This document shows positions 34,086 to 42,984 of a stretch of 64,000 nucleotides of DNA, piece by piece. A model generated the notes under the pieces. The model saw nothing but the letters and a program-made list of their open reading frames with translations, did not search any database and was not told the DNA's origin. The translations under genes and the position numbers were made by a program. The DNA is from Hymenobacter mellowenesis (lineage in GTDB: Bacteria > Bacteroidota > Bacteroidia > Cytophagales > Hymenobacteraceae). Positions within the stretch are counted from its first letter, which is position 1. The number at the start of each line of letters is the position of its first letter. The DNA lies in NCBI RefSeq assembly GCF_030581005.1, contig NZ_JAUQSX010000010.1, forward strand, positions 186,001-250,000. The letters run 5' to 3'.

Positions 34086-34093
34086 TACCTTTG
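34086..34093 (+). promoter_or_regulatory. Candidate -7 box immediately before proB
   Basis: TACCTTTG, an exact TAnnTTTG match, ends only 4 nt before the proB ATG at 34098. If used, transcription would start at or next to the start codon, giving a leaderless mRNA. A -33 TTTG at the usual 17-23 nt spacing was not found. Confidence 0.5.
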
Positions 34094-34097
34094 CCGC

Positions 34098-35189
34098 ATG
34101 CCCCTCTCCTATCGCCGCCTTGTCGTCAAAATTGGCTCCAACGTACTCACCCAGGACAACGGCCTGCCCGACCTGGCCCGCATGGAGCACCTCGTGGCCC
34201 AGATTGTGGCCCTGAAAGCCCAGGGCCGGGAAGTCATCGTGGTATCGTCGGGCGCGGTGGCGGCGGGCCGCAGCCTCATCAGCGTGCCGGCCCAGGCCGA
34301 TGCCGTGCGCAGCCGTCAGCTGCTGGCCGCCGTGGGCCAGGTGAAGCTGCTGAGCACCTACGCCGAGCTGCTGGCCCGGCACGGCCTGCTCTGCGCCCAG
34401 GTGCTGGTGACGAAGGAAGATTTCCGCGACCGGCAGCACTACCTGAACATGCGCAACTGCTTCCAGGAATTGTTGCAGCAGCAGGTCATTCCCATTGTGA
34501 ATGAGAACGATGTCATTTCCGTCACGGAACTGATGTTTACCGACAACGACGAGCTGGCCAGCCTCATTGCCGCGCAACTGGATGCCGACGCGCTGATAAT
34601 TCTGAGCAACGTGGACGGCATTTTCACCGGCGACCCGCGCCTGCCGGAGTCGGAATTGATTCGGGAAATTGCGCCGGCCGATACCGGTTTTGAGCAGTTC
34701 ATCACCGCGCAGCGCTCGCAGTTTGGGCGCGGCGGCATGCTCACCAAATGCCACATGGCCCACAAGGTGGCCAAGCTGGGCATCAGCGTGCACATCGCCA
34801 ACGGCAAAACGGCCGACATCCTGCCCGGTGTGCTGGCCGAAACGGCGGCGAACACCTGGTTTCGGCCCAGCAAAACGGCGTCGGGCAAAAAGAAGTGGCT
34901 GGCCCACGCCCAAGGCGCCGTCAAGGCCACCGTGCAGGTGAACGCCGGCGCCCGGGCGGCCCTCACGGCGCCGGGCCAGGCCACGAGCCTGCTGCCGGTG
35001 GGCGTGCTGCGCATCGAGGGGCAGTTTCAGAAAGGCGACATTGTGCAGCTCCTCGACGAAGCGGGCCAGCCCCTGGGCCTGGGCATTGCCGAATACGGCG
35101 CCGACAAGGCGCACGAGCGGCTAGGCCAGCAGCACCAGCGCCCGCTGGTGCACTACGACTACCTTTTCCTCAACCCTGACCTCGCCTAA
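34098..35189 (+). CDS. proB: Glutamate 5-kinase
   Basis: A 363 aa enzyme with an amino-acid kinase domain (1-~260) and a C-terminal PUA domain (~275-355). Kinase motifs include VVKIGSNVLT, VVSSGAVAAG, PIVNENDVIS and ILSNVDGIFTGDP; GRGGMLTKCHMA is the ATP/Mg loop. It phosphorylates glutamate to gamma-glutamyl phosphate, the first and feedback-controlled step of proline synthesis. The next gene, proA, starts one base after its stop, so the two are co-translated. Confidence 0.95.
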   Translation: MPLSYRRLVVKIGSNVLTQDNGLPDLARMEHLVAQIVALKAQGREVIVVSSGAVAAGRSLISVPAQADAVRSRQLLAAVGQVKLLSTYAELLARHGLLCAQVLVTKEDFRDRQHYLNMRNCFQELLQQQVIPIVNENDVISVTELMFTDNDELASLIAAQLDADALIILSNVDGIFTGDPRLPESELIREIAPADTGFEQFITAQRSQFGRGGMLTKCHMAHKVAKLGISVHIANGKTADILPGVLAETAANTWFRPSKTASGKKKWLAHAQGAVKATVQVNAGARAALTAPGQATSLLPVGVLRIEGQFQKGDIVQLLDEAGQPLGLGIAEYGADKAHERLGQQHQRPLVHYDYLFLNPDLA

Positions 35190-35190
35190 C

Positions 35191-36441
35191 GTGGACCTGC
35201 GCCCGCTCTTCGAAGCCACCCGGCAGGCCAGCCGAGCGCTGGCTGCCTTCGCCCCCGCCGCCATTGCGGCCCTGCTGCGCGACCTGGCCGACGCCACCGT
35301 GGCCGAAACCAGCTTTCTGCTGGCCGAAAACGCGAAGGACCTGGCCCGCATGCCCACCACCGACCCGCGCCACGACCGCCTGCGCCTCACGCCCGAGCGC
35401 CTGGCCGGCATGGCTGCCGACCTGCGCACCGTGGCCGGGCTGCCCGCACCGGTAGGCGAAATCCTGACCCAGAAAACCCTGCCAAACGGCTTGTTTCTGA
35501 GCAAGGTGCGGGTGCCGCTGGGCGTCATTGGCATCATCTACGAGGCGCGGCCTAACGTGACCTTCGACAGCCTGGCGCTGTGCCTCAAAACCGGCAACGC
35601 CTGCCTGCTAAAAGGCGGCTCCGACGCCGCTTTCTCCAATGCCGCGCTGCTGGCGGTGGCCGCGCCCGTGCTGGCCCGCCACGGGCTGCCGGCAGCCGCG
35701 GCCACGCTGCTGCCGCCCGAGCGTGCCGCCACCGAGGCCCTGCTCACGGCGGTGGGCTACGTGGACGTGGTGATTCCGCGCGGCAGCCAGTCGCTCATCA
35801 ACTACGTGCGAGAAAATGCGCGGGTGCCCGTCATCGAAACCGGGGCGGGCGTGGTGCATACTTTTTTCGATGAAACCGGCAATCTGGCCACCGGCACGGC
35901 CATCATTGCCAACGCCAAAACCCGCCGCGTGAGCGTGTGCAATGCCCTCGACTGCCTGCTGCTGCACGAAAGCCGGCTGGCCGACCTGCCCGCCCTGCTG
36001 GCCCCGCTGGCGGCAGCCGGCGTGGAAGTATTCGCCGATGCCCCGGCCTACGCCGCGCTGGCCGGGCACTACCCGGCCCCGCTGCTGGCCCCCGCCACGG
36101 CGGCACATTTCGGCACCGAGTTTCTAGCCCTGAAAATGGCGGTAAAAACCGTGAACTCCCTGGCCGAAGCCCTGGCCCACATTGTCGAATTTGGCTCCAA
36201 ACACAGCGAAGCCATTATTTCGGAGGATGCCGAAAACCTCGAAACCTTCCTCAACGCCGTGGACGCCGCCGCCGTGTACGCCAACGCCTCCACCGCATTC
36301 ACCGACGGCGGCCAGTTCGGGCTGGGGGCCGAAATTGGCATCAGCACCCAGAAGCTGCACGCCCGCGGCCCCATGGGCCTGGAGGAGCTCACCAGCTATA
36401 AGTGGCTGGTGCGCGGCACAGGGCAGGTGCGCAGCTCTTAA
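35191..36441 (+). CDS. proA: Gamma-glutamyl phosphate reductase
   Basis: A 416 aa aldehyde-dehydrogenase-fold enzyme. LPNGLFLSKVRVPLGVIGIIYEARPN is the classical ProA N-terminal motif; the catalytic Cys is in RRVSVCNALDCLLLHES; TEFLALKMAVKTVNSLAEA and STAFTDGGQFGLGAEIGIST close the fold. It reduces gamma-glutamyl phosphate to glutamate semialdehyde using NADPH. The start is GTG, one base after the proB stop. No proC is nearby. A family A palindrome follows. Confidence 0.95.
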   Translation: MDLRPLFEATRQASRALAAFAPAAIAALLRDLADATVAETSFLLAENAKDLARMPTTDPRHDRLRLTPERLAGMAADLRTVAGLPAPVGEILTQKTLPNGLFLSKVRVPLGVIGIIYEARPNVTFDSLALCLKTGNACLLKGGSDAAFSNAALLAVAAPVLARHGLPAAAATLLPPERAATEALLTAVGYVDVVIPRGSQSLINYVRENARVPVIETGAGVVHTFFDETGNLATGTAIIANAKTRRVSVCNALDCLLLHESRLADLPALLAPLAAAGVEVFADAPAYAALAGHYPAPLLAPATAAHFGTEFLALKMAVKTVNSLAEALAHIVEFGSKHSEAIISEDAENLETFLNAVDAAAVYANASTAFTDGGQFGLGAEIGISTQKLHARGPMGLEELTSYKWLVRGTGQVRSS

Positions 36442-36456
36442 TTGAATGTCGTGTGA

Positions 36457-36563
36457 ACGTCATGCAGAGCGCCGCGAAGCATCTCGCGTGTGGTAGTAAT
36501 CCTTCTCCTAGCTAGGTTGCTTACTATTGCACGCGAGATGCTTCGCGGCGCTCTGCATGACGT
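36457..36563. repeat. Family A palindrome, copy 8
   Basis: Arms ACGTCATGCAGAGCGCCGCG / CGCGGCGCTCTGCATGACGT with AAGCATCTCGCGTG extension; 34-nt perfect arms. It lies between proA and the YdeI-like gene, ending 14 nt before the latter's ATG. Confidence 0.92.
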
Positions 36564-36577
36564 GCTTTTACATTTCA

Positions 36578-37060
36578 ATGACACCATTCATTCACTTCCG
36601 CGCCCAGCTGGAGCCGGGCGGCCCCAGCTTCATGCCCACGCAAACCATCGTGGTACCCGCTGAGGTGCTGACGGCGCTGGGTGGCAAAGCTAAGCGGGTC
36701 ATTGTCAGTATTCACGGGCAGGACTTGCGGCTGGGGCTGCTGCCGCTGGAAGGCGGCGGGCGCTACCTAATGCTGAATAAGGACGTGTGCCGCGCCGTGG
36801 GCATCACCCTGGGCCAGTGGCTGGACGTGGCCATCGCGCCCGACCCCAACCCCGACCACGTCGACCTGCCCGACGAGCTGGCCGAAGCTTTCGCCGCCTG
36901 GCCCGAGGCCGAAGCCGCCTTCCACCGCTACAGCGGCGCGCACCGCCGCGCCATGGCCCGGCTGGTGGCCGAGGCCAAACAAACAGAAACCCGCGCCCGC
37001 CGCGCCGTGACACTCACGGAACGACTGGCGCGGGGCCTGCACCCGTTTCGGGGCGACTGA
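36578..37060 (+). CDS. YdeI/OmpD-associated family protein (DUF1905)
   Basis: A 160 aa protein in two parts. The N-terminal ~90 residues are a DUF1905 beta-barrel-like fold (VPAEVLTALGGKAKRVIVSIHG, MLNKDVCRAVGITLGQWLDV). The C-terminal part is YdeI/OmpD-associated: VDLPDELAEAFAAWPEAEAAF, SGAHRRAMARLVAEAKQTETRARR. Homologues have been linked to bacteriocin or antimicrobial-peptide protection, but the mechanism is not known. ATG 36578 is preceded by TACATTTC (36569-36576), a near match to the -7 box. Confidence 0.85.
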   Translation: MTPFIHFRAQLEPGGPSFMPTQTIVVPAEVLTALGGKAKRVIVSIHGQDLRLGLLPLEGGGRYLMLNKDVCRAVGITLGQWLDVAIAPDPNPDHVDLPDELAEAFAAWPEAEAAFHRYSGAHRRAMARLVAEAKQTETRARRAVTLTERLARGLHPFRGD

Positions 37061-37072
37061 TTCAGGGCTGGG

Positions 37073-38908
37073 CTACAGCTTCTCCATGCGCTGCACCGTG
37101 CTGCCCTGCGCCGAGCGCACCTGCAGCAAGTACAGGCCGGCGGGTACACCGGCCAGGGGCAGTTCCCGCAGCTGGCCGCCCACCAGCGTGGCCTTGAGCA
37201 GCACCTGGCCGGTCAGGCTCAGGATGCGAACTTCGCAGGGCGCGGCCGGGGCGGGGCGCAGGTCCAGCGTGAGGTGGTCGGCGGCGGGGTTGGGGTAGAA
37301 GTCGAGGGACTGGCTGAGGGCCCCTGCATCCACTTTCTGCACTTGCGAATAGGCCGTGGTGCCGTCGAGGTCCACCATCCGCAGACGATAGTAGCTCTTG
37401 CCGGCCAGCGGCTTGGCATCGATGGCCGCGTACACCGTGGCCTGCGTCGAATTGCCCTGGGCCTTGATTTCGGCCACTGCGCTGAAGCCTTCGCCGGAGG
37501 CGCTGCGCTCCACCACAAAAGCCGCGCTGTTGCGCTCCATGGCCGTGGCCCACTGCAGCCGCACTTTGCCTTTGGCCGCCAGCGCCGTGAAGACGGTGAG
37601 TTCGACCGGCAGCGGCGCAGCTGATGCACAATATGTTACGTTTGGACCAATGGTTCCGGCCCGCGAATCGAAGCCATTGGTGGCCGGACTGGGGGGAGTA
37701 GCATCGCAGAAATCCAGGTAGCTGCCATCGGCCCCAAAATTTCCGCTGTTGGTAGTGCTGGCGGCGGCTCTGAATGTAGCGCGGGGTAGCGTCGAAGTGC
37801 CGGTAATGGTTCCGCTGTTGGTGAAGTTTCCGTTGTTGCCCACCACGACGGCCCCCCGGTTGGCCACTGTCGCGCTGTTGGTGAACTGGCCCGTGTTGGC
37901 GGTGCCGGTGTTCGTGAAGGTGCCGCCGCTGATTGTAAAGTTGCCCGATACGTTCAGGGTGCCGCTGTTGGTTAGGGTGCCGTTGCTCGTTAGGTCGCCC
38001 TGCAGGGTAAGGGTCTGGCCCGCGGCGTTGGTCATGCTGGAACCCGTACCGAGGCTGCCCATACCTCCGTTAAAGGCCATGGAACCGTTGTTGGTGATGG
38101 CGACTTGCCCGCCCGTGCCGACATAGCTACCAAAGGTGGTGGTGGCGCCGGCAGCCGTTGTAAAGGCATTATTGCTGCCCGATGAGAAATTGAAGCCTTT
38201 CGTCCAGGTGGCATTATTGGTAATGCGCAACGACCCGCTTCCGTCGCCCAAACCGCCGGTCCAGTTGCCCGCGTTGTGCACAATGGTGAGCGTGCTGCTG
38301 CCTTCCTGTATCTGCGACTGCCAGTTGCCGGAGTTGGTGATAGACAAGTTGGCCGTCAGGGTCATGTAGGCGTTCCAGGTGGCATTGGCGTAGTTGGTGA
38401 TGGTGCCACCGGGCAGGGGCTGGATTTGCGCCGTCCAGCTCGCGTAGTTGTTGATGATGGGGGCCATTGTGAAGCGGCTACCCACATAGCCCGTCCAACT
38501 CACGCCGCTGTTCACGCTGGCGCTGCCGTTGTTGATGGTCGTGATGGCATTCAGATACACGGTCTGGCAGGGCACGGTGCCGAAGTTGTTGATGACCGTG
38601 CCCGAAGCAGAGCTGTTCACCGTCAGGGTAGCGTCGCTGGTAATTTCCCCGTTGTTGGTGATGGCGACGTTGTTGCCCTGCACGGTTATTGTGCCACGAA
38701 AGTCGACGTTGGAATTGATAGTCAGGACATCGCCCGTATTCAGGCTGTAGTTATTGCGCTTGTCTGGATTTGCGACGACGTAAATCGTAGCCCATGCCCG
38801 GCCCACCGGAATGGCCAGCAACGCCAACAGAAGCCCGGCTGCTTTCAATACCCGAAGTATGGAAGTGGCCGCCAGCGGCCGATGAGATGCAGTAAAAAGT
38901 CGTTTCAT
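37073..38908 (-). CDS. T9SS type A sorting domain protein with beta-helix-like repeats
   Basis: A 611 aa secreted protein. After the signal peptide (MKRLFTASHRP..., cleavage near AWA) come many short repeats rich in Asn, Gly, Thr and Ser, such as AITNNGEI, VINNFGTV, LTNSGTLNVSGN and FTNTGTANTGQF, spaced about 20 residues; this is typical of right-handed beta-helix adhesins. The region from LPVELTVFTALAAKGKVRLQW is the usual FnIII-like linker in Hymenobacter proteins, followed by the sorting domain (DFYPNPAADHLTL, AGLYLLQVRS). The exported repeat domain may bind surfaces or glycans; that is inference. Confidence 0.87.
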   Translation of the reverse strand: MKRLFTASHRPLAATSILRVLKAAGLLLALLAIPVGRAWATIYVVANPDKRNNYSLNTGDVLTINSNVDFRGTITVQGNNVAITNNGEITSDATLTVNSSASGTVINNFGTVPCQTVYLNAITTINNGSASVNSGVSWTGYVGSRFTMAPIINNYASWTAQIQPLPGGTITNYANATWNAYMTLTANLSITNSGNWQSQIQEGSSTLTIVHNAGNWTGGLGDGSGSLRITNNATWTKGFNFSSGSNNAFTTAAGATTTFGSYVGTGGQVAITNNGSMAFNGGMGSLGTGSSMTNAAGQTLTLQGDLTSNGTLTNSGTLNVSGNFTISGGTFTNTGTANTGQFTNSATVANRGAVVVGNNGNFTNSGTITGTSTLPRATFRAAASTTNSGNFGADGSYLDFCDATPPSPATNGFDSRAGTIGPNVTYCASAAPLPVELTVFTALAAKGKVRLQWATAMERNSAAFVVERSASGEGFSAVAEIKAQGNSTQATVYAAIDAKPLAGKSYYRLRMVDLDGTTAYSQVQKVDAGALSQSLDFYPNPAADHLTLDLRPAPAAPCEVRILSLTGQVLLKATLVGGQLRELPLAGVPAGLYLLQVRSAQGSTVQRMEKL

Positions 38909-38945
38909 AGTCGTTTTCAAAAAGTCAAACATGTAAATATTACCA

Positions 38946-38953
38946 CAAAATTA
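38946..38953 (-). promoter_or_regulatory. Candidate -7 box for the beta-helix T9SS gene
   Basis: On the minus strand this reads TAATTTTG, an exact TAnnTTTG match, about 38 nt upstream of the start codon in an AT-rich stretch. A -33 TTG at proper spacing is not clear. Confidence 0.4.
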
Positions 38954-39083
38954 CGGCATATTCCCAATTAAAAACATAAGTATTCGATTCTAATAGGCTG
39001 ATTATTTGACAAATGATACTACACAAGTCCATTAATTGGAAACTAGTGATATGATTTTATGACGAACCAACGGACACAAAAAA

Positions 39084-39109
39084 GCCCCCTATGCGGCGGC
39101 ATAGGGGGC
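39084..39109 (-). terminator. Terminator after the DUF2141 gene
   Basis: GCCCCCTATGC / GCATAGGGGGC stem with a T run on the minus strand (plus-strand AAAAAA just left of it), 3' of the DUF2141 gene. Confidence 0.88.
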
Positions 39110-39152
39110 AGTCTGTTTCGGCGGGAATGGCCCTAAGCTTCTAAATGAGGGA

Positions 39153-39587
39153 TTAATCTTTCAGCACAATGCTCACCACTTTGCCCGGCCCGTCTACCAT
39201 GAATTTGCACTCATCGAAACCGGGGGCGGCCACGGTGGGCCGTATATTATTCGAAAAAGCATAGGGCTCGGTGGGAATTCCGAGAAAATTCTTGTCAATT
39301 TTATCGTTATTGTTCAAATCCTGGGTGATGGCTACTGCCCATTCGCCCCGCGGAAGCTCTACAGGAAGGGTGAATTCGCTCTTGCCACCGGGCTTCACCG
39401 ATTTGGAAAAGGCCCATTTGCCGCTTTTCAAAAAGCCTTCGCGGGTGTTATAGAAATAAAGCCGCACGGCGGCCGTTTTTGATACCAACGAGGTCACGGT
39501 GACCGTTACGGACTGGGGCTCGTTGGGCGCGGCGGCGCTCAGCAGCAAACCACCAATAAACAGCGAGGCGAAGGGCAAGAGGGTCAT
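39153..39587 (-). CDS. DUF2141 domain secreted protein
   Basis: A 144 aa protein with a signal peptide (MTLLPFASLFIGGLLLSAAA). The mature part fits DUF2141: VTVTSLVSKTAAVRLYFYNTREGFLK, LPRGEWAVAITQDLNNNDKIDKNFLGIPTEPYAFSNN. This NNDKxDxNxxGIPxEPYGFSNN pattern is the family hallmark. The fold is a periplasmic beta-sandwich of unknown function. ATG 39587 is chosen over a longer frame because it starts the signal peptide. Confidence 0.85.
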   Translation of the reverse strand: MTLLPFASLFIGGLLLSAAAPNEPQSVTVTVTSLVSKTAAVRLYFYNTREGFLKSGKWAFSKSVKPGGKSEFTLPVELPRGEWAVAITQDLNNNDKIDKNFLGIPTEPYAFSNNIRPTVAAPGFDECKFMVDGPGKVVSIVLKD

Positions 39588-39766
39588 AAGCAAAGTGGGT
39601 GACGGTGGAAGTAGGCCGGCAACAACCCTACTTACGGAAAGAGTTCGATAACAGCTGGTTTTGGCCGGCAACGCGGGCAGCCGATTCACTTTTTTCGCCC
39701 GCATTTCGCTACTATTTTGCTAGTATTGCGTACCCGTTGTGCATATTCTCTTTCTCCTGCTGCTGT

Positions 39767-40210
39767 ATGATGTTCCGCCGTCTCCTGCCCCTGGCCTTGC
39801 TGGCCACTTTTGCCCTCAGCAGTTGCGAGAAGGACCAGGAGGCCGAGCCCACCGCCGCGCTGCTCGAAGTCCGCTGGATGCTGGCCAGCATCGATGCTTT
39901 TCCGGTGGGGGCATCGAGCTATTCGGGCACGGCCCAGTCGTACATCGAGTTTTCGCCCTTGGGCAAAAGCACGGTGGGCCTGGGGCCTTGCAACAATTTC
40001 AGTGGGCGCTTCAGCCTCAGCAGCGGGCAGCAGCTCCAGCTTTCCACCCCGATTCCGACCCAGACGCCCTGCCCGGTGCAGACGCTGGAAACCCAATACC
40101 TCGACAACCTGGCCCTGACGGCGCGCTACGAAATCAGCGGCGACGAGCTGCGGCTCTACGATGCCACGGCGGCGGCGCCGCGCTTGGTGTTCAGGCGCGC
40201 GGCGCGGTAG
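39767..40210 (+). CDS. META domain lipoprotein (HslJ-like)
   Basis: A 147 aa protein. A signal peptide with lipobox (FALSSC) is followed by a META domain: RWMLASIDAF, YIEFSPLGKSTVGLGPCNNFSGRFS and LETQYLDNLALTARYEISGDELRLYD. META domains appear in HslJ (heat-shock linked, novobiocin resistance) and in secreted proteins of Bacteroidota. Two consecutive ATGs (39767 and 39770) can start it. It is divergent from the DUF2141 gene. Confidence 0.85.
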   Translation: MMFRRLLPLALLATFALSSCEKDQEAEPTAALLEVRWMLASIDAFPVGASSYSGTAQSYIEFSPLGKSTVGLGPCNNFSGRFSLSSGQQLQLSTPIPTQTPCPVQTLETQYLDNLALTARYEISGDELRLYDATAAAPRLVFRRAAR

Positions 40211-40314
40211 GGAGCCGGAATAGAACAACGTAGTAGAACGGTCATGCTCATCTGGCGCACAACCCCGCTCGCCCAAACCGGGTAAAGGCCGCAGCAGGGC
40301 CGACCTTCGGCCCG

Positions 40315-40322
40315 TATGTTTA
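40315..40322 (+). promoter_or_regulatory. Near-consensus -7 box just before the NDH-2 gene
   Basis: TATGTTTA matches TAnnTTTG at 7 of 8 positions and ends 4 nt before the ATG at 40327, the same geometry seen before proB. It could mark a leaderless start; no -33 element is evident. Confidence 0.35.
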
Positions 40323-40326
40323 GCAC

Positions 40327-41661
40327 ATGGAAGGGTTAACGAAGATTGACGACCTCGGCAAGCCGCGCGTCGTGATTGTAGGCGGCGGCTTTGGCGGGCT
40401 GGAGCTGGCCAAGGCGCTGGCCCACGCGCCGGTGCAGGTGGTGCTCATTGACAAGCAGAATTACCACACTTTTCAGCCGCTGCTGTATCAGGTGGCGTCG
40501 GCGGGGTTGGACGAGGGCGACATCGTGTCGCCGTTTCGCAAGATTCTCAATCAGCAGGAAAACTTCTACTTCCGGCTAGCCGAGGTGCTGGCCGTGGACC
40601 CCGCGGCCCAGATTGTGGAAACCAGCATCGGCTGCGTGCGCTACGACTACCTGGTGCTGGCCACCGGCGCCACCACCAACTACTTCGGCGACGCGCAAAT
40701 GGCCAAAAACGCCATCGCCATCAAGAGCGTGGAAGATGCCCTGGAGCTGCGCAACACGGTGCTTTCCAACTTCGAGCAGGCCCTGCAGCTCGGCGACATG
40801 GAGCAGCTCAACAGCCTGCTCGACTTTGTGATTGTGGGCGGCGGCCCCACCGGCGTCGAAATTGCCGGCGCCCTGAGCGAGCTACGCACCCACGTTTTCC
40901 CGAAGGACTACCGCGAAATCGACTTCAAGGAAATGGATATTCACCTGGTTCAGAGCGGGCCGGTGCTGCTCAAGGGCATGTCGGCCAACGCCTCCAAGCG
41001 GGCGCTGGAGTCGCTGGAGAAGTTTGGGGTGCAGGTGTGGCTCGATGCGCGGGTGAAGTCGTACGACGGCTACACCGTGACGCTGAACACCGGCCAGAAG
41101 CTGATTGCGCGCACCCTCATTTGGGCGGCCGGCGTCACGGGCGACCCGGTGAAGGGCCTCGACGCCTCGTGCCTGCTGCCCGGCAACCGCTACGCCGTGG
41201 ACCACTACAACCGCGTACGGGGCTACGAAAACGTGTTTGCCATCGGCGACATCGCCCTGATGAAAACCGAGGCCTACCCCGACGGCCACCCCATGGTGGC
41301 CCAGCCCGCCCTGCAGCAGGGCCGCCGGCTGGGCGAAAACCTGCGCCGCGTGCTCACCCAGCAACTCATGGAGCCCTTCGAGTACGACGACAAGGGCGCC
41401 ATGGCCACCATCGGCCGCAACCACGCCGTGGCCGACATCAAGCTCTTCGGCAAGGAATTCCACCTGCAGGGCCGCCTAGCCTGGCTGGCCTGGAGCGTGG
41501 TGCACGTCGTCTCGCTCATCGGTTTCCGCAACCGCCTGATGGTGCTGCTGCAGTGGACCTGGAGCTACTTCAGCTACGACAAGGGCCTGCGCTACATCAT
41601 CGGCAAAACCAAGGCCCCGCTGGTGGAAGCGGACATGGACGAGGGCAAGGCGATAGTGTGA
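40327..41661 (+). CDS. ndh: NADH:quinone dehydrogenase type II (NDH-2)
   Basis: A 444 aa FAD/NAD(P)H flavoprotein. The FAD-binding motif is VIVGGGFGGLELAKAL and the NAD(P)H-binding motif is FVIVGGGPTGVEIAGAL. LIWAAGVTGDPV, VFAIGDIALM and MVAQPALQQGRRLGENL are typical of NDH-2. The C-terminus carries an amphipathic or hydrophobic segment (LAWLAWSVVHVVSLIGF) that anchors it to the membrane. It oxidises NADH and reduces quinone without pumping protons. Confidence 0.92.
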   Translation: MEGLTKIDDLGKPRVVIVGGGFGGLELAKALAHAPVQVVLIDKQNYHTFQPLLYQVASAGLDEGDIVSPFRKILNQQENFYFRLAEVLAVDPAAQIVETSIGCVRYDYLVLATGATTNYFGDAQMAKNAIAIKSVEDALELRNTVLSNFEQALQLGDMEQLNSLLDFVIVGGGPTGVEIAGALSELRTHVFPKDYREIDFKEMDIHLVQSGPVLLKGMSANASKRALESLEKFGVQVWLDARVKSYDGYTVTLNTGQKLIARTLIWAAGVTGDPVKGLDASCLLPGNRYAVDHYNRVRGYENVFAIGDIALMKTEAYPDGHPMVAQPALQQGRRLGENLRRVLTQQLMEPFEYDDKGAMATIGRNHAVADIKLFGKEFHLQGRLAWLAWSVVHVVSLIGFRNRLMVLLQWTWSYFSYDKGLRYIIGKTKAPLVEADMDEGKAIV

Positions 41662-41722
41662 GGGCGAACTTTTAGTTTGCGTCTGGGCTGGATTCCCCGT
41701 TATTAGCGCCTCATTATTCGAC

Positions 41723-42334
41723 ATGACCGCCGTACAATTTGACCAGTTCTGGCTTTCCCGCTTTCCGCACACGCCACCGATTTCACACTACTTCCGGCAC
41801 GATTACGGCGACAAATGGTTTCGCATCCACAGCTTGCCGGAGTCGAAGCGGTATGCAAACACTGAAGCCGAATGGGAAACATTGCTGACCAGGCAGAATG
41901 CGGTAATAACCGACGTCCTTGGGCTTGACACCAGCATTTTGCTGGTCACCGGCGATTATCTATACGATGAGCTCTCCGCAGAGGAAGTTGATTTCACGTT
42001 GGATTCCGTCCTGACCTTAGAATCCATTGCGGGGCTGCCTTTTGAGCCCGCCACCCGGACGGATTTGCATCGGATGGACCCTGAAGAATATGATTCCGGC
42101 CGAATCTATCAGCCGTTTTTCTGTGAGCAAATTTGGCGCCCGCACCAATTCGACGCGGTGCTGAAAGACATTGCCGACGACTGCACTCGGGTGCTCTTCA
42201 TTGCGCTCGAACGGGAATGCATTGCAGTTCCGTATGATGGCGGCGTCGACTTATTTCTGCCTACTGCGGAGGCCAGAGACACTTATCGCACGAAGTACCA
42301 AGCTTGGCTGTCGAGCAGGGAAGACGGGCTGTAA
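41723..42334 (+). CDS. DUF3885 domain protein
   Basis: A 203 aa soluble protein. RIHSLPESKRYANTEAEWETLLTRQNAV is the DUF3885 signature; the C-terminal half (IWRPHQFDAVLKDIADDCTRVLFIALERECIAVPYDGGVDLF) also fits. DUF3885 occurs in many bacteria as an immunity-type or accessory protein; no biochemical activity is established. Codon use is less GC-biased than in the flanking NDH-2 gene, in keeping with recent acquisition, and it sits beside the ATPase/DUF4276 pair. Confidence 0.8.
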   Translation: MTAVQFDQFWLSRFPHTPPISHYFRHDYGDKWFRIHSLPESKRYANTEAEWETLLTRQNAVITDVLGLDTSILLVTGDYLYDELSAEEVDFTLDSVLTLESIAGLPFEPATRTDLHRMDPEEYDSGRIYQPFFCEQIWRPHQFDAVLKDIADDCTRVLFIALERECIAVPYDGGVDLFLPTAEARDTYRTKYQAWLSSREDGL

Positions 42335-42367
42335 TTACTTGGTTATTATTTGACACTAATATGCTGC

Positions 42368-42979
42368 TTAATGCAGGGCCGCCAACCCGTCACGAAATGC
42401 GCAAAAGCTAGGAGAGTTATTTCGGGCAGGTTCGATGTGCTGGCTGATGTCGGTGGCCCAACGGGTCTTTTGCTTTCCAGCCAAGAAGTGTCGGCCTTGT
42501 TTCAGCACGGCCCACAGCACTTCGCTGGGTTTCAGTGGCACATCGGTTTCCCGCTCCTTAATGCCTTTGAAATGATGTGGCTTCACGCCTTCGTAAGCGG
42601 CCATAATGGCTTGGCGGTCGCCGAGCCACCACGCTTCCAGCTCCTGCACGGCAATGCGGTTGAGCACATGGAAAACCTGGCCCGGCGCGGCCATGGCTTT
42701 CGTAATGAGGCCGGCAGCCTTTGCCCGGGCTTCCAGGTCGGCCTTGCGTCGGGCGCAGATGCCGTCGCCGTCCAGCAGCACCACTATCCTCAGGTCACTT
42801 TCTCCTTGCTGCATAATGCGGCGATGGTAGCCCTGCAGCAAAGCGGGCAGCTGGCTTAGTAAGTCCCGCCAGCCCTCGAAGGCCCGCACCCGGCACGCGC
42901 AGCCCGGTAACAAACGCGGCAACAGCTGCTCCAAAGCGGCTTTGGCCGACAGCTCTTCCACCAGAAATTCAACCCGCAT
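42368..42979 (-). CDS. DUF4276 TOPRIM-like protein, candidate defence effector
   Basis: A 203 aa protein. The N-terminus MRVEFLVEELS has an acidic residue (E8) after a hydrophobic strand, and RIVVLLDGDGIC carries D70 and D72. This is the E...DxD layout of TOPRIM catalytic folds, as in OLD-type nucleases. The segment VQELEAWWLGDRQAI is a DUF4276 hallmark. It starts 5 nt after the ATPase gene, so both are translated from one message. Split ATPase plus TOPRIM-like pairs are known anti-phage designs (Gabija GajA as a fusion; PARIS with DUF4435 as a pair). The role here is inference. Confidence 0.75.
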   Translation of the reverse strand: MRVEFLVEELSAKAALEQLLPRLLPGCACRVRAFEGWRDLLSQLPALLQGYHRRIMQQGESDLRIVVLLDGDGICARRKADLEARAKAAGLITKAMAAPGQVFHVLNRIAVQELEAWWLGDRQAIMAAYEGVKPHHFKGIKERETDVPLKPSEVLWAVLKQGRHFLAGKQKTRWATDISQHIEPARNNSPSFCAFRDGLAALH

Positions 42980-42984
42980 CGGTC

